Shown piece by piece: positions 45,466 to 54,354 of a DNA stretch of 64,000 bases. The translations under genes were made by a program, and so were the position numbers. How positions within the stretch are numbered: the stretch's first letter is position 1; each line of letters begins with the position of its first letter. The notes under the pieces are model-generated. The model made no database searches, was not told the DNA's origin, and worked only from the letters and a program-made list of their open reading frames with translations. The stretch covers positions 4,464,001 to 4,528,000 of the forward strand of contig NZ_CP014504.1 in NCBI RefSeq assembly GCF_001590605.1. Reading direction: 5' to 3'. This DNA is from Pedobacter cryoconitis (GTDB taxonomy: Bacteria; Bacteroidota; Bacteroidia; Sphingobacteriales; Sphingobacteriaceae).

Positions 45466-46269
45466 ATGAAGAATAAAGTAATCTGGATCACGGGAGCTTC
45501 TTCGGGTATCGGTGAAGCACTCGTTTATGCTTATAATAATTCAGGGGCAAACCTTATTATTTCTGCCCGCAACAGAGATGAACTTTTCAGGGTAAAAGGA
45601 AACTGTAAAAATCAGATTAATGTCCATGTCCTTTCTTTTGACCTGGAAGACACTGCCTTATTAGCAGACAAAGTCAGAGATGCACAGAAAATATTTGGCC
45701 ATATTGATATGCTGATCAACAGCGGAGGATTGAGTCAACGGTCATTAGCCCTGGAAACTGCTTTAAACGTAGAACAAAAGCTGATGAATGTTAACTTTTG
45801 GGGTACAGTCGCTTTGAGTAAAGCAGTATTGCCTCAGATGATTGCTAAAGGTGGGGGTAAAATTGTCTGCATCAGCAGTCTGACAGGTAAATTCGGTACT
45901 GCTTACCGCTCCGCTTATGCAGCTTCCAAACATGCTTTACATGGGTATTTTGATTCATTACGTTCAGAAGTATTTGATAAAAACATCCAGATCACCATGG
46001 TTTGTCCAGGTTATATTAAAACAAATATTTCGCTGCATGCAATGACTGCCGATGGCCAGCTGCATAACCAAATGGACGAGAATCAGGAGCACGGTCTTGC
46101 CGCGGCTGAGTGCGCAAATTTAATTGTCAAAGCTATTCAGCAAAATAAGGAAGAAGTCTATATGGGTGGCAAAGAAGTGAAGGGGATTTTGTTCAAACGC
46201 TTTTTTCCACTGAGGTTCTCCAAACACATGCGAACAAAAAATTTAGCTATTCAGAAAACCAAGCACTAG
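45466..46269 (+). CDS. Short-chain dehydrogenase/reductase
   Basis: 267 residues. The cofactor loop TGASSGIG starts at residue 9, the NNAG motif is altered to NSGG (85-88), and the catalytic Ser137/Ser138, Tyr151 and Lys155 (YAASK) are in place. It is a classical SDR acting with NAD(P) on an unknown alcohol or ketone. It is cotranscribed with hemW by distance. The C-terminus is short and basic. Confidence 0.92.
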   Translation: MKNKVIWITGASSGIGEALVYAYNNSGANLIISARNRDELFRVKGNCKNQINVHVLSFDLEDTALLADKVRDAQKIFGHIDMLINSGGLSQRSLALETALNVEQKLMNVNFWGTVALSKAVLPQMIAKGGGKIVCISSLTGKFGTAYRSAYAASKHALHGYFDSLRSEVFDKNIQITMVCPGYIKTNISLHAMTADGQLHNQMDENQEHGLAAAECANLIVKAIQQNKEEVYMGGKEVKGILFKRFFPLRFSKHMRTKNLAIQKTKH

Positions 46270-46302
46270 TATTCGCCGTATCTCCTGCTATAAAACAAAA
46301 TC

Positions 46303-46854
46303 ATGAAAAGATTCATCTTACCTGTATTTGTCATAGTAGCTATGGCATTTTCAACTTCAGTTTACGCCCAAAAAAATCCAATGGTTGGTGGTGCAGCTAT
46401 GTACGCCAATAAAGATATTGTTGACAATGCGGTGAACTCAAAAGACCACACTACATTGGTTGCTGCTGTTAAAGCTGCTGGCCTTGTAGAAACTTTAAAA
46501 AGTGCCGGCCCTTTCACTGTATTTGCTCCAACGAATGAAGCTTTTGACAAATTGCCTGCTGGTACGGTGGAAACAGTTTTGAAACCAGAAAACAAAGCAA
46601 TGTTAACTAAAATCCTTACTTACCATGTTGTTGCTGGAAAAATGGATTCAAAAGCAATCGCTAAAGCAATTAAAATGGGTAATGGTAAAGCAGAATTAAC
46701 TACTGTTGCTGGTGGAAAATTATGGGCTTCTATGGACGGAGACAAATTAATTCTAACTGACGAAAAAGGCGGAACAGCTACCGTAACTATTGCCAATGTA
46801 ATGCAAAAAAATGGTGTAATTCACGTTATTGACAGTGTTTTAATGCCTAACTAA
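46303..46854 (+). CDS. Exported fasciclin (FAS1) domain protein
   Basis: 183 residues: a signal peptide (1-22, ending VYA) and one FAS1 domain (TVFAPTNEAFDKLPAGTVETVL...LTYHVVAGKMDS...NGVIHVIDSVLMP). FAS1 proteins often mediate adhesion or cell-surface contacts. It is 33 bases after the SDR stop and is closed by a terminator at 46883. Confidence 0.93.
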   Translation: MKRFILPVFVIVAMAFSTSVYAQKNPMVGGAAMYANKDIVDNAVNSKDHTTLVAAVKAAGLVETLKSAGPFTVFAPTNEAFDKLPAGTVETVLKPENKAMLTKILTYHVVAGKMDSKAIAKAIKMGNGKAELTTVAGGKLWASMDGDKLILTDEKGGTATVTIANVMQKNGVIHVIDSVLMPN

Positions 46855-46882
46855 TTCTTTTAGTTTATTTTTTATAACAGTG

Positions 46883-46912
46883 AAAACACAGCAACTTATG
46901 CTGTGTTTTTTT
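46883..46912 (+). terminator. Rho-independent terminator
   Basis: An 11-bp stem (AAAACACAGCA with TGCTGTGTTTT) with a T-run to 46912. Confidence 0.85.
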
Positions 46913-46997
46913 ATTGTCAGAATTTTTTATTTTCCATTGACCTGTTGGTAAGAAAAGTCAAATTCTATAGTTTTACATGAATTAACATTATTTTAAC

Positions 46998-47879
46998 ATG
47001 AAGTTTGATTTAACTCAGATTGATTGCGTTGATGATATCTCCAAAGAGGACTTTGAAAAAAACTATCTCAATGCGCGCAGACCATTAGTCATCAAAAACA
47101 TGGCTAAAAACTGGCCGGCATATGAGAAATGGTCTATGGATTACATGAAAACTGTAGTTGGAGATAGACTAGTGCCGCTCTACGATAGTTCTAAAGCTGA
47201 TCCGTCCAAGCCAATTAATGCTGCTGCTACAGAGATGAAGTTTGCAGATTATATTGACCTGATTAAAACTACGCCTACTGACCTTCGGATTTTCTTATTT
47301 GATCCGATCAAACAAGCGCCTAAGTTATTGAATGATTATATCGCTCCTAAAGATTTGATGGGTGGTTTTCTGGATAGTTATCCTAATATGTTCTTCGGTG
47401 GAAAAGGCTCTGTTACCTTCCTTCATTATGATATAGACATGGCGCATATTTTCCATACGCATTTTAACGGCCGCAAGCATGTCATTTTATTTGAGAACAA
47501 ATGGAAGGAGCGCCTTTATCAAATTCCATATGCAACATATGCTTTAGAAGATTATGATATTGAAAACCCCGATTTTGATAAGTTCCCTGCTTTAAAAGGA
47601 GTAAAGGGTATAGAAGCTTATCTTGAACATGGAGATACGCTGTTTATGCCTACAGGCTACTGGCATTGGATGAAATATCTGGACGGTTCTTTTTCTATCA
47701 GTTTGCGGGCCTGGGATAAGTCATGGGCAGTAAAAGCGAAGAGCTTATACAACCTGACTATCCAACGTAAATTCGATGATTTCATGAAGGCCAATTTCAG
47801 AGAGAAATATATGGCATGGAAAGAGCGGCTGGCTATAAAAAGGGCGAATAAAGCATTGGCAGAACATGCTCCATTCTAA
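46998..47879 (+). CDS. Cupin-like (JmjC-type) protein, first of a tandem pair
   Basis: 293 residues. Iron-site signature HYDIDMAHIFHTHF (HxD near residue 145), a second His in GYWHWMKYLDGSFSISLRAW, and an N-terminal RRPLVIKNMAKNWPAYEKWS segment typical of cupin_8/JmjC-like dioxygenases. There is no signal peptide. It resembles its downstream neighbour throughout, about two thirds identity by eye. Substrate unknown; family members hydroxylate proteins or small molecules. Confidence 0.85.
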   Translation: MKFDLTQIDCVDDISKEDFEKNYLNARRPLVIKNMAKNWPAYEKWSMDYMKTVVGDRLVPLYDSSKADPSKPINAAATEMKFADYIDLIKTTPTDLRIFLFDPIKQAPKLLNDYIAPKDLMGGFLDSYPNMFFGGKGSVTFLHYDIDMAHIFHTHFNGRKHVILFENKWKERLYQIPYATYALEDYDIENPDFDKFPALKGVKGIEAYLEHGDTLFMPTGYWHWMKYLDGSFSISLRAWDKSWAVKAKSLYNLTIQRKFDDFMKANFREKYMAWKERLAIKRANKALAEHAPF

Positions 47880-47995
47880 TTAAGAATCAGTTTAATTTCA
47901 TATAGTATATTTTTTCTGCGTCATACCTTGCGTTTTTATATAAATAAATAGATTTTAATTTACACTTTTGTTGTCAAACAAGATCTTTTTTGATT

Positions 47996-48880
47996 ATGAG
48001 CTTTATATTAAAGCCGGTAGATACCGTTGAGAATATCAGTCCCGCAGATTTTAAAAAAAACTATTTAGACCCTAGAAAACCTCTAATCATAAAAGGTTTA
48101 ACAAAGACCTGGCCTGCAAGAGAAAAGTGGACAACTGAGTACCTGAAAGAAATTGCTGGTAACCTGGAGGTTCCATTATATGACAATGCAAAAGTAGACC
48201 CATCCAAGCCTATCAATTCGGCGGCAGCGCATATGCGTTTCGGTGATTATCTTGACTTGATTAAGTCAGAGCCTACAGAACTCCGTATATTTTTCTTCAA
48301 TTTATTCAAGCATGTACCAAGTCTGATCAAGGACATCGTATTGCCTAAAGATTTAATGGGTGGTTTCATTGAGAGTATGCCTGCCATGTTTTTTGGTGGT
48401 TCAAATTCTGTGACCTTCCTGCATTATGATATCGATCTTCCACATCTTTTCCATACACACTTTGGTGGCAGAAAGCATATTATATTATTTGATAACAAGT
48501 GGAAAGACCGTCTTTATTGTATTCCAAATGCTACTTATGCGCTGGAAGACTATGATGTGGCCAATCCTGATTTCGATAAGTTCCCTGCACTAAGGGGGGT
48601 TGAGGGATATGAGGTTTTCCTTGAGCATGGCGATACGCTGTTTATGCCTACAGGAATGTGGCATTGGATGAAATATCTGGATGGTTCTTTCTCTTTGAGT
48701 TTAAGAGCATGGGATGCCTCTCCGATCAGAAAAGCGCAAAGTTTATTCAATCTTGCAATTAAAGGCGGTTTAGACAGTGTGTTGAAAATGGCCTTGAAAG
48801 CCCCTTACGCAGAATTCAGAGAAAAGCTAGCTATTAAAAGAGCAGAAAAGGCTTTAGCTAGAGGCTTGCCAAAAAAATAA
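47996..48880 (+). CDS. Cupin-like (JmjC-type) protein, second of a tandem pair
   Basis: 294 residues. Same architecture as the gene 117 bases upstream: RKPLIIKGLTKTWPAREKWT, HYDIDLPHLFHTHFGGRKHIILF and MPTGMWHWMKYLDGSFSLSLRAW. The ATG at 47996 is chosen over an in-frame TTG at 47990. The gap to the first copy is AT-rich and may hold its own promoter. Tandem duplication followed by divergence, strongest at the two ends. Confidence 0.85.
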   Translation: MSFILKPVDTVENISPADFKKNYLDPRKPLIIKGLTKTWPAREKWTTEYLKEIAGNLEVPLYDNAKVDPSKPINSAAAHMRFGDYLDLIKSEPTELRIFFFNLFKHVPSLIKDIVLPKDLMGGFIESMPAMFFGGSNSVTFLHYDIDLPHLFHTHFGGRKHIILFDNKWKDRLYCIPNATYALEDYDVANPDFDKFPALRGVEGYEVFLEHGDTLFMPTGMWHWMKYLDGSFSLSLRAWDASPIRKAQSLFNLAIKGGLDSVLKMALKAPYAEFREKLAIKRAEKALARGLPKK

Positions 48881-48942
48881 AGGCACAATTTTGTGTCATA
48901 ATTCCTTTTTAAATTAAAGGTTGTCTATAGCCTTTTCGTCAT

Positions 48943-48978
48943 AAAACCAGTATTCTTAAATCTGAATGCTGGTTTTTT
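48943..48978 (+). terminator. Rho-independent terminator
   Basis: A stem AAAACCAGTATTC pairing with GAATGCTGGTTTT (one wobble pair) and a T-run to 48978. Confidence 0.8.
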
Positions 48979-49070
48979 TGCTTTTAAGACTCCGGAGGGT
49001 ATTTTTACAAGCAGGTAACATTAGTTGTCTGGCAAACTTTTACCTTCGATATTCCGTTATATACTCACAT

Positions 49071-50168
49071 ATGAAAGGTTTCCATTTTTCTAATTTTCAA
49101 GCAGATGACAAGCCTAAGGGCGGGTTTGATGAAATGCTGAAGTTATTTACACAGCTATTGAATTACACTGCAGGTGATGCAGGTGAAACATTGGCCTGGA
49201 TGAATGAACTGGACAAGCAATATAAGTTTACCACGGGCGATTACGGCATGGGTGATTTTATTGATGAGCTGAAAGATAAAGGCTATATCAAAGAAGATCC
49301 TAAGGATGGAAGTGTGGATATTACTTCCAAAACTGAACAGGTAATCCGGAAGTCTGCACTGGAGGAAATTTTCGGTAAATTGAAGAAGGCCGGAAAGGGT
49401 AATCACAATAGTAATATCTCTGGTATCGGGGAAGAGAAGAATGCCGATCGCCGTGAATATACATTTGGTGATAGCCTGGATCAGATTGACATGACTGCAT
49501 CGATACAAAATGCACAGATCAATCATGGTATCGGCAATTTCACTTTAACTGAGGGTGACCTGGAAGTAGAGGAAAAAGATTACAAGACGCTTACCTCGAC
49601 AGTGCTGATGATTGATATCTCCCATTCTATGATTTTATATGGAGAAGATAGGATTACCCCGGCTAAAAAGGTAGCGATGGCCTTGGCGGAGCTGATCAAA
49701 ACCCGTTATCCTAAAGATACACTCGACATTGTAGTATTTGGAAATGATGCCTGGCCGATTACGGTGAAGGATCTTCCCTACCTGCAGGTTGGGCCTTATC
49801 ACACCAATACCCTTGCTGGTTTGGAACTGGCTGCAGATTTATTGCGCCGGCGTAAAACACATAACAAACAGATTTTCATGATTACTGATGGTAAACCAAC
49901 CTGCTTGAAAGAGAATGGGCGTTACTATAAAAACAGTATGGGACTGGATAGAAAGGTAATTAATAAAACCTTGAACATGGCAGCACAGTGCAAACGCCTG
50001 AATATCCCGATTACGACCTTTATGATTGCCCAGGACCCCTATTTACAACAATTTGTAAGGGAGTTTACAGAAATAAACGGTGGAAGGGCATTTTACAGCT
50101 CTTTAACTGGTTTAGGCGAGTACATTTTTGAAGATTATATTAAAAACCGAAGAAAAATAGTCCGTTAA
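49071..50168 (+). CDS. VWA-domain protein of a MoxR-type pair
   Basis: 365 residues. The N-terminal 170 residues are mainly helical with no membrane segment. The VWA domain starts near 175, with metal-site MIDISHSMI (Asp182, Ser184, Ser186) and FMITDGKPTC. Such proteins act with an adjacent AAA+ ATPase (next gene, 18 bases on) in chaperone or metal-insertion systems. The ATG at 49071 is chosen because the frame upstream runs through the preceding terminator. Confidence 0.85.
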   Translation: MKGFHFSNFQADDKPKGGFDEMLKLFTQLLNYTAGDAGETLAWMNELDKQYKFTTGDYGMGDFIDELKDKGYIKEDPKDGSVDITSKTEQVIRKSALEEIFGKLKKAGKGNHNSNISGIGEEKNADRREYTFGDSLDQIDMTASIQNAQINHGIGNFTLTEGDLEVEEKDYKTLTSTVLMIDISHSMILYGEDRITPAKKVAMALAELIKTRYPKDTLDIVVFGNDAWPITVKDLPYLQVGPYHTNTLAGLELAADLLRRRKTHNKQIFMITDGKPTCLKENGRYYKNSMGLDRKVINKTLNMAAQCKRLNIPITTFMIAQDPYLQQFVREFTEINGGRAFYSSLTGLGEYIFEDYIKNRRKIVR

Positions 50169-50186
50169 TACGGACGAATACAACCT

Positions 50187-51686
50187 ATGGAGCAAAACTC
50201 AATTAAAACTCTTGGCGAATTAAAAGCCTCAAATTACATCTCCTTAACAGTAAAAGACGAATTGCGTAAGAACCTTATTCAGCAGCTTCAAAATAAAGAT
50301 GCTGGTTTTGAGGGTATTGTGGGTTATGATGAAACTGTTATTCCAGAACTTCAGACTGCAATTTTATCCAGACACAACATTTTACTCCTGGGCTTAAGGG
50401 GCCAGGCTAAAACACGTATTGCGCGTTTAATGGTTAACCTCCTTGATGAATATATCCCTTACATTACAGGAAGTGAAATCTTTGATGATCCTTTAAATCC
50501 AATTTCATGGTTTGGGAAACAGGAAGTTGCTGCACATGGTGATGCTACACCGATCAGCTGGCAGCACCGTTCTGAGCGTTATACAGAGAAATTAGCGACG
50601 CCGGATGTGACTGTGGCCGATTTAATTGGCGATATGGACCCGATTAAGGCCGCTACACTAAAGTTAACTTATAACGATGAGCGTGTGATCCACTTTGGGC
50701 TAATTCCAAGAGCACACCGAAGCATTTTTGTTATCAATGAGCTTCCCGATTTACAGGCAAGGATACAGGTAGCATTATTTAATATGCTTCAGGAAAAAGA
50801 TATTCAAATCAGAGGTTTCAAATTACGTCTTCCTTTAGATGTACAATTTGTATTTACGGCCAACCCTGAGGATTATACCAACAGGGGATCAATTGTGACT
50901 CCATTGAAGGACAGGATAGAAAGTCAGATCCTTACTCACTATCCTAAAACGATAGCGATCTCCCGGAAAATTACTTTTCAGGAGGCAAAAATCACTGCAG
51001 CACAAAAACTAATCGAAGCCGATGGTTTGGTGAAAGATTTGATTGAGCAGGTTGCTTTTGAGGCACGTAAGAGTGAGTTCATCGATCAAAAATCTGGTGT
51101 ATCTGCACGTTTAACAATTTCTGCTTACGAAAACCTGATCAGTACTGCTGAAAGAAGGATGCTGATCAACGGCGAGAAGAAAACCTTTGTAAGACTTGCC
51201 GACCTGACAGGAATTATACCGGCAGTAACTGGTAAAATAGAATTGGTTTATGAAGGTGAGCTTGAAGGGCCTGCAAAAGTGGCCAATATCTTAATTGGTA
51301 AAGCTATCAAAAGTCTGTTCAACCGTTATTTTCCTGATCCTGAAAAGGCAAAGAAAAGCAAAACTGCAAATCCTTATCAATTGATCACAGATTGGTTCAC
51401 GGATGGCAATACACTGGACATTGCTGATAACCTGACAGAGTCTCAGTATAAGAAGGAGCTGATGCAAGTTGGAGGTCTGAATGAATTGGTTAAACAATTT
51501 CATCCTAAACTAAGTGCCAATCAAACCCTTTTATTAATGGAGTTTGCTTTACATGGCCTGGCAGAATATTCTCAGTTGAACAAAAAATACCTGAGTGGTG
51601 GTTTCGGTTTCTCTGATATGTTTGACAGCTTATTTAATACTGATCCTGAAGAGGACGAAGATGATGACATCGATTTCAATGCTTAG
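50187..51686 (+). CDS. AAA+ ATPase of MoxR/magnesium-chelatase type
   Basis: 499 residues. P-loop GLRGQAKT (69-76) lacks the usual Gly before Lys (GxGKT), and the Walker B block ends in Asn184-Glu185 (FVINELPD). The arginine-finger region and C-terminal helices are typical of the ChlI/MoxR branch. C-terminal acidic tail (EEDEDDDIDFNA). It works with the VWA protein upstream; the client protein is unknown. No magnesium-chelatase pathway genes are nearby. Confidence 0.85.
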   Translation: MEQNSIKTLGELKASNYISLTVKDELRKNLIQQLQNKDAGFEGIVGYDETVIPELQTAILSRHNILLLGLRGQAKTRIARLMVNLLDEYIPYITGSEIFDDPLNPISWFGKQEVAAHGDATPISWQHRSERYTEKLATPDVTVADLIGDMDPIKAATLKLTYNDERVIHFGLIPRAHRSIFVINELPDLQARIQVALFNMLQEKDIQIRGFKLRLPLDVQFVFTANPEDYTNRGSIVTPLKDRIESQILTHYPKTIAISRKITFQEAKITAAQKLIEADGLVKDLIEQVAFEARKSEFIDQKSGVSARLTISAYENLISTAERRMLINGEKKTFVRLADLTGIIPAVTGKIELVYEGELEGPAKVANILIGKAIKSLFNRYFPDPEKAKKSKTANPYQLITDWFTDGNTLDIADNLTESQYKKELMQVGGLNELVKQFHPKLSANQTLLLMEFALHGLAEYSQLNKKYLSGGFGFSDMFDSLFNTDPEEDEDDDIDFNA

Positions 51687-51725
51687 TCTATTTTAAGAAG
51701 TATCTTTTAATATTAATATAAATAA

Positions 51726-53051
51726 ATGGGCCGATTACCCTTTCTTATTATAGGATGCCTTTTAATCATCGCATTCGATTTTTACTTCGTTAAGGCTATT
51801 TTATCTGCTTTTAAAAATTGGAGTGAAACAGCAAAAAATAGGTTTACCCGCATCTATTGGGGGATTACCACGGTATTGATTGCTGGCGTTTTTGCGGGTA
51901 TCTTCTTAAATCTCTTTTTATCCCTGCGTGCGGTAATCTTGGTCATTTTTTTCCTGACCACAGCCTGCAAAATCGTGATGCTGCCTTTTCTGCTGGTTGA
52001 TGACCTCCGCAGATTAGCTATTACAATATTCAGACGTATCAAAAGATCAGAAAACAATAGTGCATTAGTAGCAGGAAACTCAAATGATCAGGATAACGCA
52101 GTAGATTCATCCCGTAAAACAAGCACCATTAGTAAAACCGGTTTAGCTATCGAAGAACCAATCAGCCGTTCTTCATTTATCGTCAAAGCCGGGCTGGTTG
52201 CGGCTGCAATCCCGCTGACTTCATTGTCCTGGGGTATTGTATCCGGAGCGTATGATTACCAGGTTCGCAGAAAAACACTGATCCTCCCCAATTTACCTGC
52301 TGCCTTTGATGGCATCACTATGGGGCAAATTTCTGATATCCATTCGGGAAGCTTTTACAATAAAACTGCTGTAAAAGGTGGGATAGAAATGCTGCTTGGT
52401 GAAAAACCTGATTTCATCTTTTTCACTGGTGATATCGTTAATGATATGGCTACTGAGATGCGCGACTATCAGGATATCTTCAGTAAAATAAAAGCTCCCC
52501 TTGGTGTCTATTCATCCCTTGGGAATCATGACTACGGAGATTATCATTTTGGCAAAGAGCCCTCTCCTGCTAAAGCAAAAAACCTGAAGGATGTAATCAA
52601 AACCCACGAACTTATGGGCTGGGATCTATTAATGAATGAGAACCGCAGGTTAAAGATTGACGGAGAGGAAATCGGGATCCTGGGTATCGAGAACTGGGGC
52701 ATGGGACGTTTCCCGAAATACGGTCGTATGGACCTTGCTGTTAAAAACACCGATGATCTTCCCGTAAAGCTTTTACTTTCTCATGACCCTTCACACTGGC
52801 GCGCAGAAGTACTGCCTAAATATCCTCAGATAGACGCCATGTTTAGTGGCCACACGCATGGTATGCAATTCGGTGTCCGCACAGAAAAGTATCAATGGAG
52901 TCCTATAGAGTATATCTATAAAGAATGGGCAGGATTATACCAGGAACAAAAACAGCAACTCTACGTGAATGTAGGTTACGGTTTCCTCGGTTATCCGGGA
53001 AGAGTAGGTATTTTACCGGAAATCACCATCTTCACACTCAAAAGAGCATAA
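51726..53051 (+). CDS. Membrane-anchored metallophosphoesterase
   Basis: 441 residues. Three N-terminal membrane helices (about 3-25, 42-66, 68-92) and another hydrophobic stretch (about 155-175) precede a calcineurin-like domain: GQISDIHSG, FFTGDIVND, SLGNHDYGD, LLSHDP and MFSGHTHGMQFG. It probably hydrolyses a phosphoester at the outer face of the membrane. Monocistronic; a hairpin follows 20 bases on. Confidence 0.88.
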   Translation: MGRLPFLIIGCLLIIAFDFYFVKAILSAFKNWSETAKNRFTRIYWGITTVLIAGVFAGIFLNLFLSLRAVILVIFFLTTACKIVMLPFLLVDDLRRLAITIFRRIKRSENNSALVAGNSNDQDNAVDSSRKTSTISKTGLAIEEPISRSSFIVKAGLVAAAIPLTSLSWGIVSGAYDYQVRRKTLILPNLPAAFDGITMGQISDIHSGSFYNKTAVKGGIEMLLGEKPDFIFFTGDIVNDMATEMRDYQDIFSKIKAPLGVYSSLGNHDYGDYHFGKEPSPAKAKNLKDVIKTHELMGWDLLMNENRRLKIDGEEIGILGIENWGMGRFPKYGRMDLAVKNTDDLPVKLLLSHDPSHWRAEVLPKYPQIDAMFSGHTHGMQFGVRTEKYQWSPIEYIYKEWAGLYQEQKQQLYVNVGYGFLGYPGRVGILPEITIFTLKRA

Positions 53052-53070
53052 AAAAGAATCCATAAAAACG

Positions 53071-53131
53071 TCCCTGTAATTTCTGATCCCTTTGTATAGT
53101 TCACAAAAACGAAGGCTGGAAATTACAGGGA
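53071..53131. terminator. Long-loop hairpin after the metallophosphoesterase gene
   Basis: A 13-bp perfect stem (53071-53083 with 53119-53131) around a 35-nt loop holding TTTGT and ACAAA as possible inner pairing. The T-run is weak, so termination is uncertain. The tip is unlike E1-E3. Confidence 0.5.
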
Positions 53132-53227
53132 TTTGTATATCCGGGAATTTATCCCTGTACTCAGGACAATCCGGTTAATTTATCATAGAAACTAACTATT
53201 AAGCGTAACTAAGTTATTCTGCCAGTT
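53132..53227. other. Intergenic spacer
   Basis: Part of the 493-base gap between two plus-strand genes. No gene or clear signal was seen; it leads into a C-rich stretch with direct repeats and hairpin E3. Confidence 0.4.
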
Positions 53228-53340
53228 TTCCAACAAGTTCTTCTATTTATCATCCAACAAACTTTCACAGTTTTCCGTATAAAGCTATCACAACTAATCT
53301 TTCCAACAAGTTCTTCCTTTTAACCATCCAACAAACTTCC
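53228..53340. repeat. Two imperfect direct repeats beside E3
   Basis: Copies at 53228-53266 and 53301-53340 share TTCCAACAAGTTCTTC and CATCCAACAAACTT, spaced 73 bases apart. They are C-rich on the plus strand (53281-53340: 19 C, 2 G). They lie 18 bases before E3. Confidence 0.75.
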
Positions 53341-53357
53341 TCTATGTATGGATATCG

Positions 53358-53448
53358 AAAAAAAACAAGTATGCTAATGTGAGGGCATTCGTTCCGAGCC
53401 TCTTCAGGCGAAGGCAATGCCGGCCGAACATAGTATGCTTGTTTTTTG
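53358..53448. repeat. Hairpin element E3: wobble-paired stem with conserved-type tip
   Basis: Arms at about 53358-53380 and 53428-53448 pair with two G-T (G-U in RNA) wobbles and one bulge. They are flanked by A8 and T6 runs (foot GCTTGTTTTTT). The 47-nt tip (53381-53427) holds GGCATT/AATGCC pairing, CGTTCC, and a mini-hairpin GCCT-CTTC-AGGC. On the opposite strand it reads GAAGAGG then GGAACG, as in the E2 tip. Confidence 0.75.
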
Positions 53449-53544
53449 CGAAACCGGACATCCCCCCACACTGTTAATAACTCACTAACAACTTATTCAA
53501 ACTCGTTAAAATTAATTTATTACATTATAAATAAATTAAACGCT

Positions 53545-54258
53545 ATGAAAACTCACTTTATAACCTATGGAGACGATAAATACAGAGCGCAGAGAAAATT
53601 TCTCAAAAAAACAGCCATAGACTCCAACTTTTTCGACGAAGTAAAAATCTTCAGTCCAGCCGCCATTGACCCAATCTTTGCCAAACGCTTTAAAACCATC
53701 CTTGAACAATCAAAAGGCGGTGGATACTGGATCTGGAAACCCTACCTCATCAAAAAAATACTCGATACCCTTCCCGAAGATGACATCTTAATTTATGCCG
53801 ACGCAGGATGCCTCATTAATAAAAGCGGTAAAAAACGTTTCCACGATTACTTAACGCTTCTAAAAGCAACCGACACCGGTACAATTGCCTTTGAACTACC
53901 CCACAAAGAAAATGAATATACCAAACAAGAAGTATTCGATTACTTTAATACCACCACAGAAATCATCAATTCTAATCAATTAATAGCGACTGTGATCATG
54001 CTGAGGAAATGTCAGCATGCCACACATCTTATAGACAAATGGTACGACACCCTCTATGAAAACCTATCCCTTTTTACAGATCAGAAAGACGCAGCCCTAC
54101 AGCAAAAATCCTTCATAGACCACCGCCATGACCAAAGCATATTCAGCGTGCTCAGAAAAACCCACGGAACCCTCATTCTGCCCGACGAAACTTATTTCCC
54201 CAATTTCATGCAAGACGGTGCAAAATACCCCTTTTGGGCAACACGCCTGAGAGACTAA
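53545..54258 (+). CDS. Predicted glycosyltransferase-like protein
   Basis: 237 residues. The motifs GGGYWIWKPYLI (about 57-68) and ILIYADAGC (DxD-like, about 79-87) match a family of predicted capsule/glycan glycosyltransferases; the C-terminal NFMQDGAKYPFWATRLRD is also typical. No membrane helices. The ATG at 53545 is chosen; the longer frame runs back into E3. C-rich synonymous codons on the coding strand differ from neighbours and match the skew around E3. Donor and acceptor unknown. Confidence 0.75.
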   Translation: MKTHFITYGDDKYRAQRKFLKKTAIDSNFFDEVKIFSPAAIDPIFAKRFKTILEQSKGGGYWIWKPYLIKKILDTLPEDDILIYADAGCLINKSGKKRFHDYLTLLKATDTGTIAFELPHKENEYTKQEVFDYFNTTTEIINSNQLIATVIMLRKCQHATHLIDKWYDTLYENLSLFTDQKDAALQQKSFIDHRHDQSIFSVLRKTHGTLILPDETYFPNFMQDGAKYPFWATRLRD

Positions 54259-54295
54259 TCTTAACTAAAAAATTAACTCCTCTAAAAAACTAACC

Positions 54296-54332
54296 AAAAA
54301 AATAGCGCATTCCTGTAAAAAGACTGCGCTAT
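54296..54332 (-). terminator. Terminator of the two-component system genes
   Basis: An 8-bp stem (ATAGCGCA with TGCGCTAT). On the minus strand it ends in a T7 run. Confidence 0.7.
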
Positions 54333-54354
54333 CCTGTATAACAGTTAAAAAAAC

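Noticed and set aside
53265-53471. Minus-strand open frame across E3
   Set aside because: It crosses the palindrome, has no start signal and no recognisable protein features.
53446-53544. Upstream extension of the glycosyltransferase-like gene
   Set aside because: It starts inside the right flank of E3 and adds residues unlike the family; the ATG at 53545 fits the family start.
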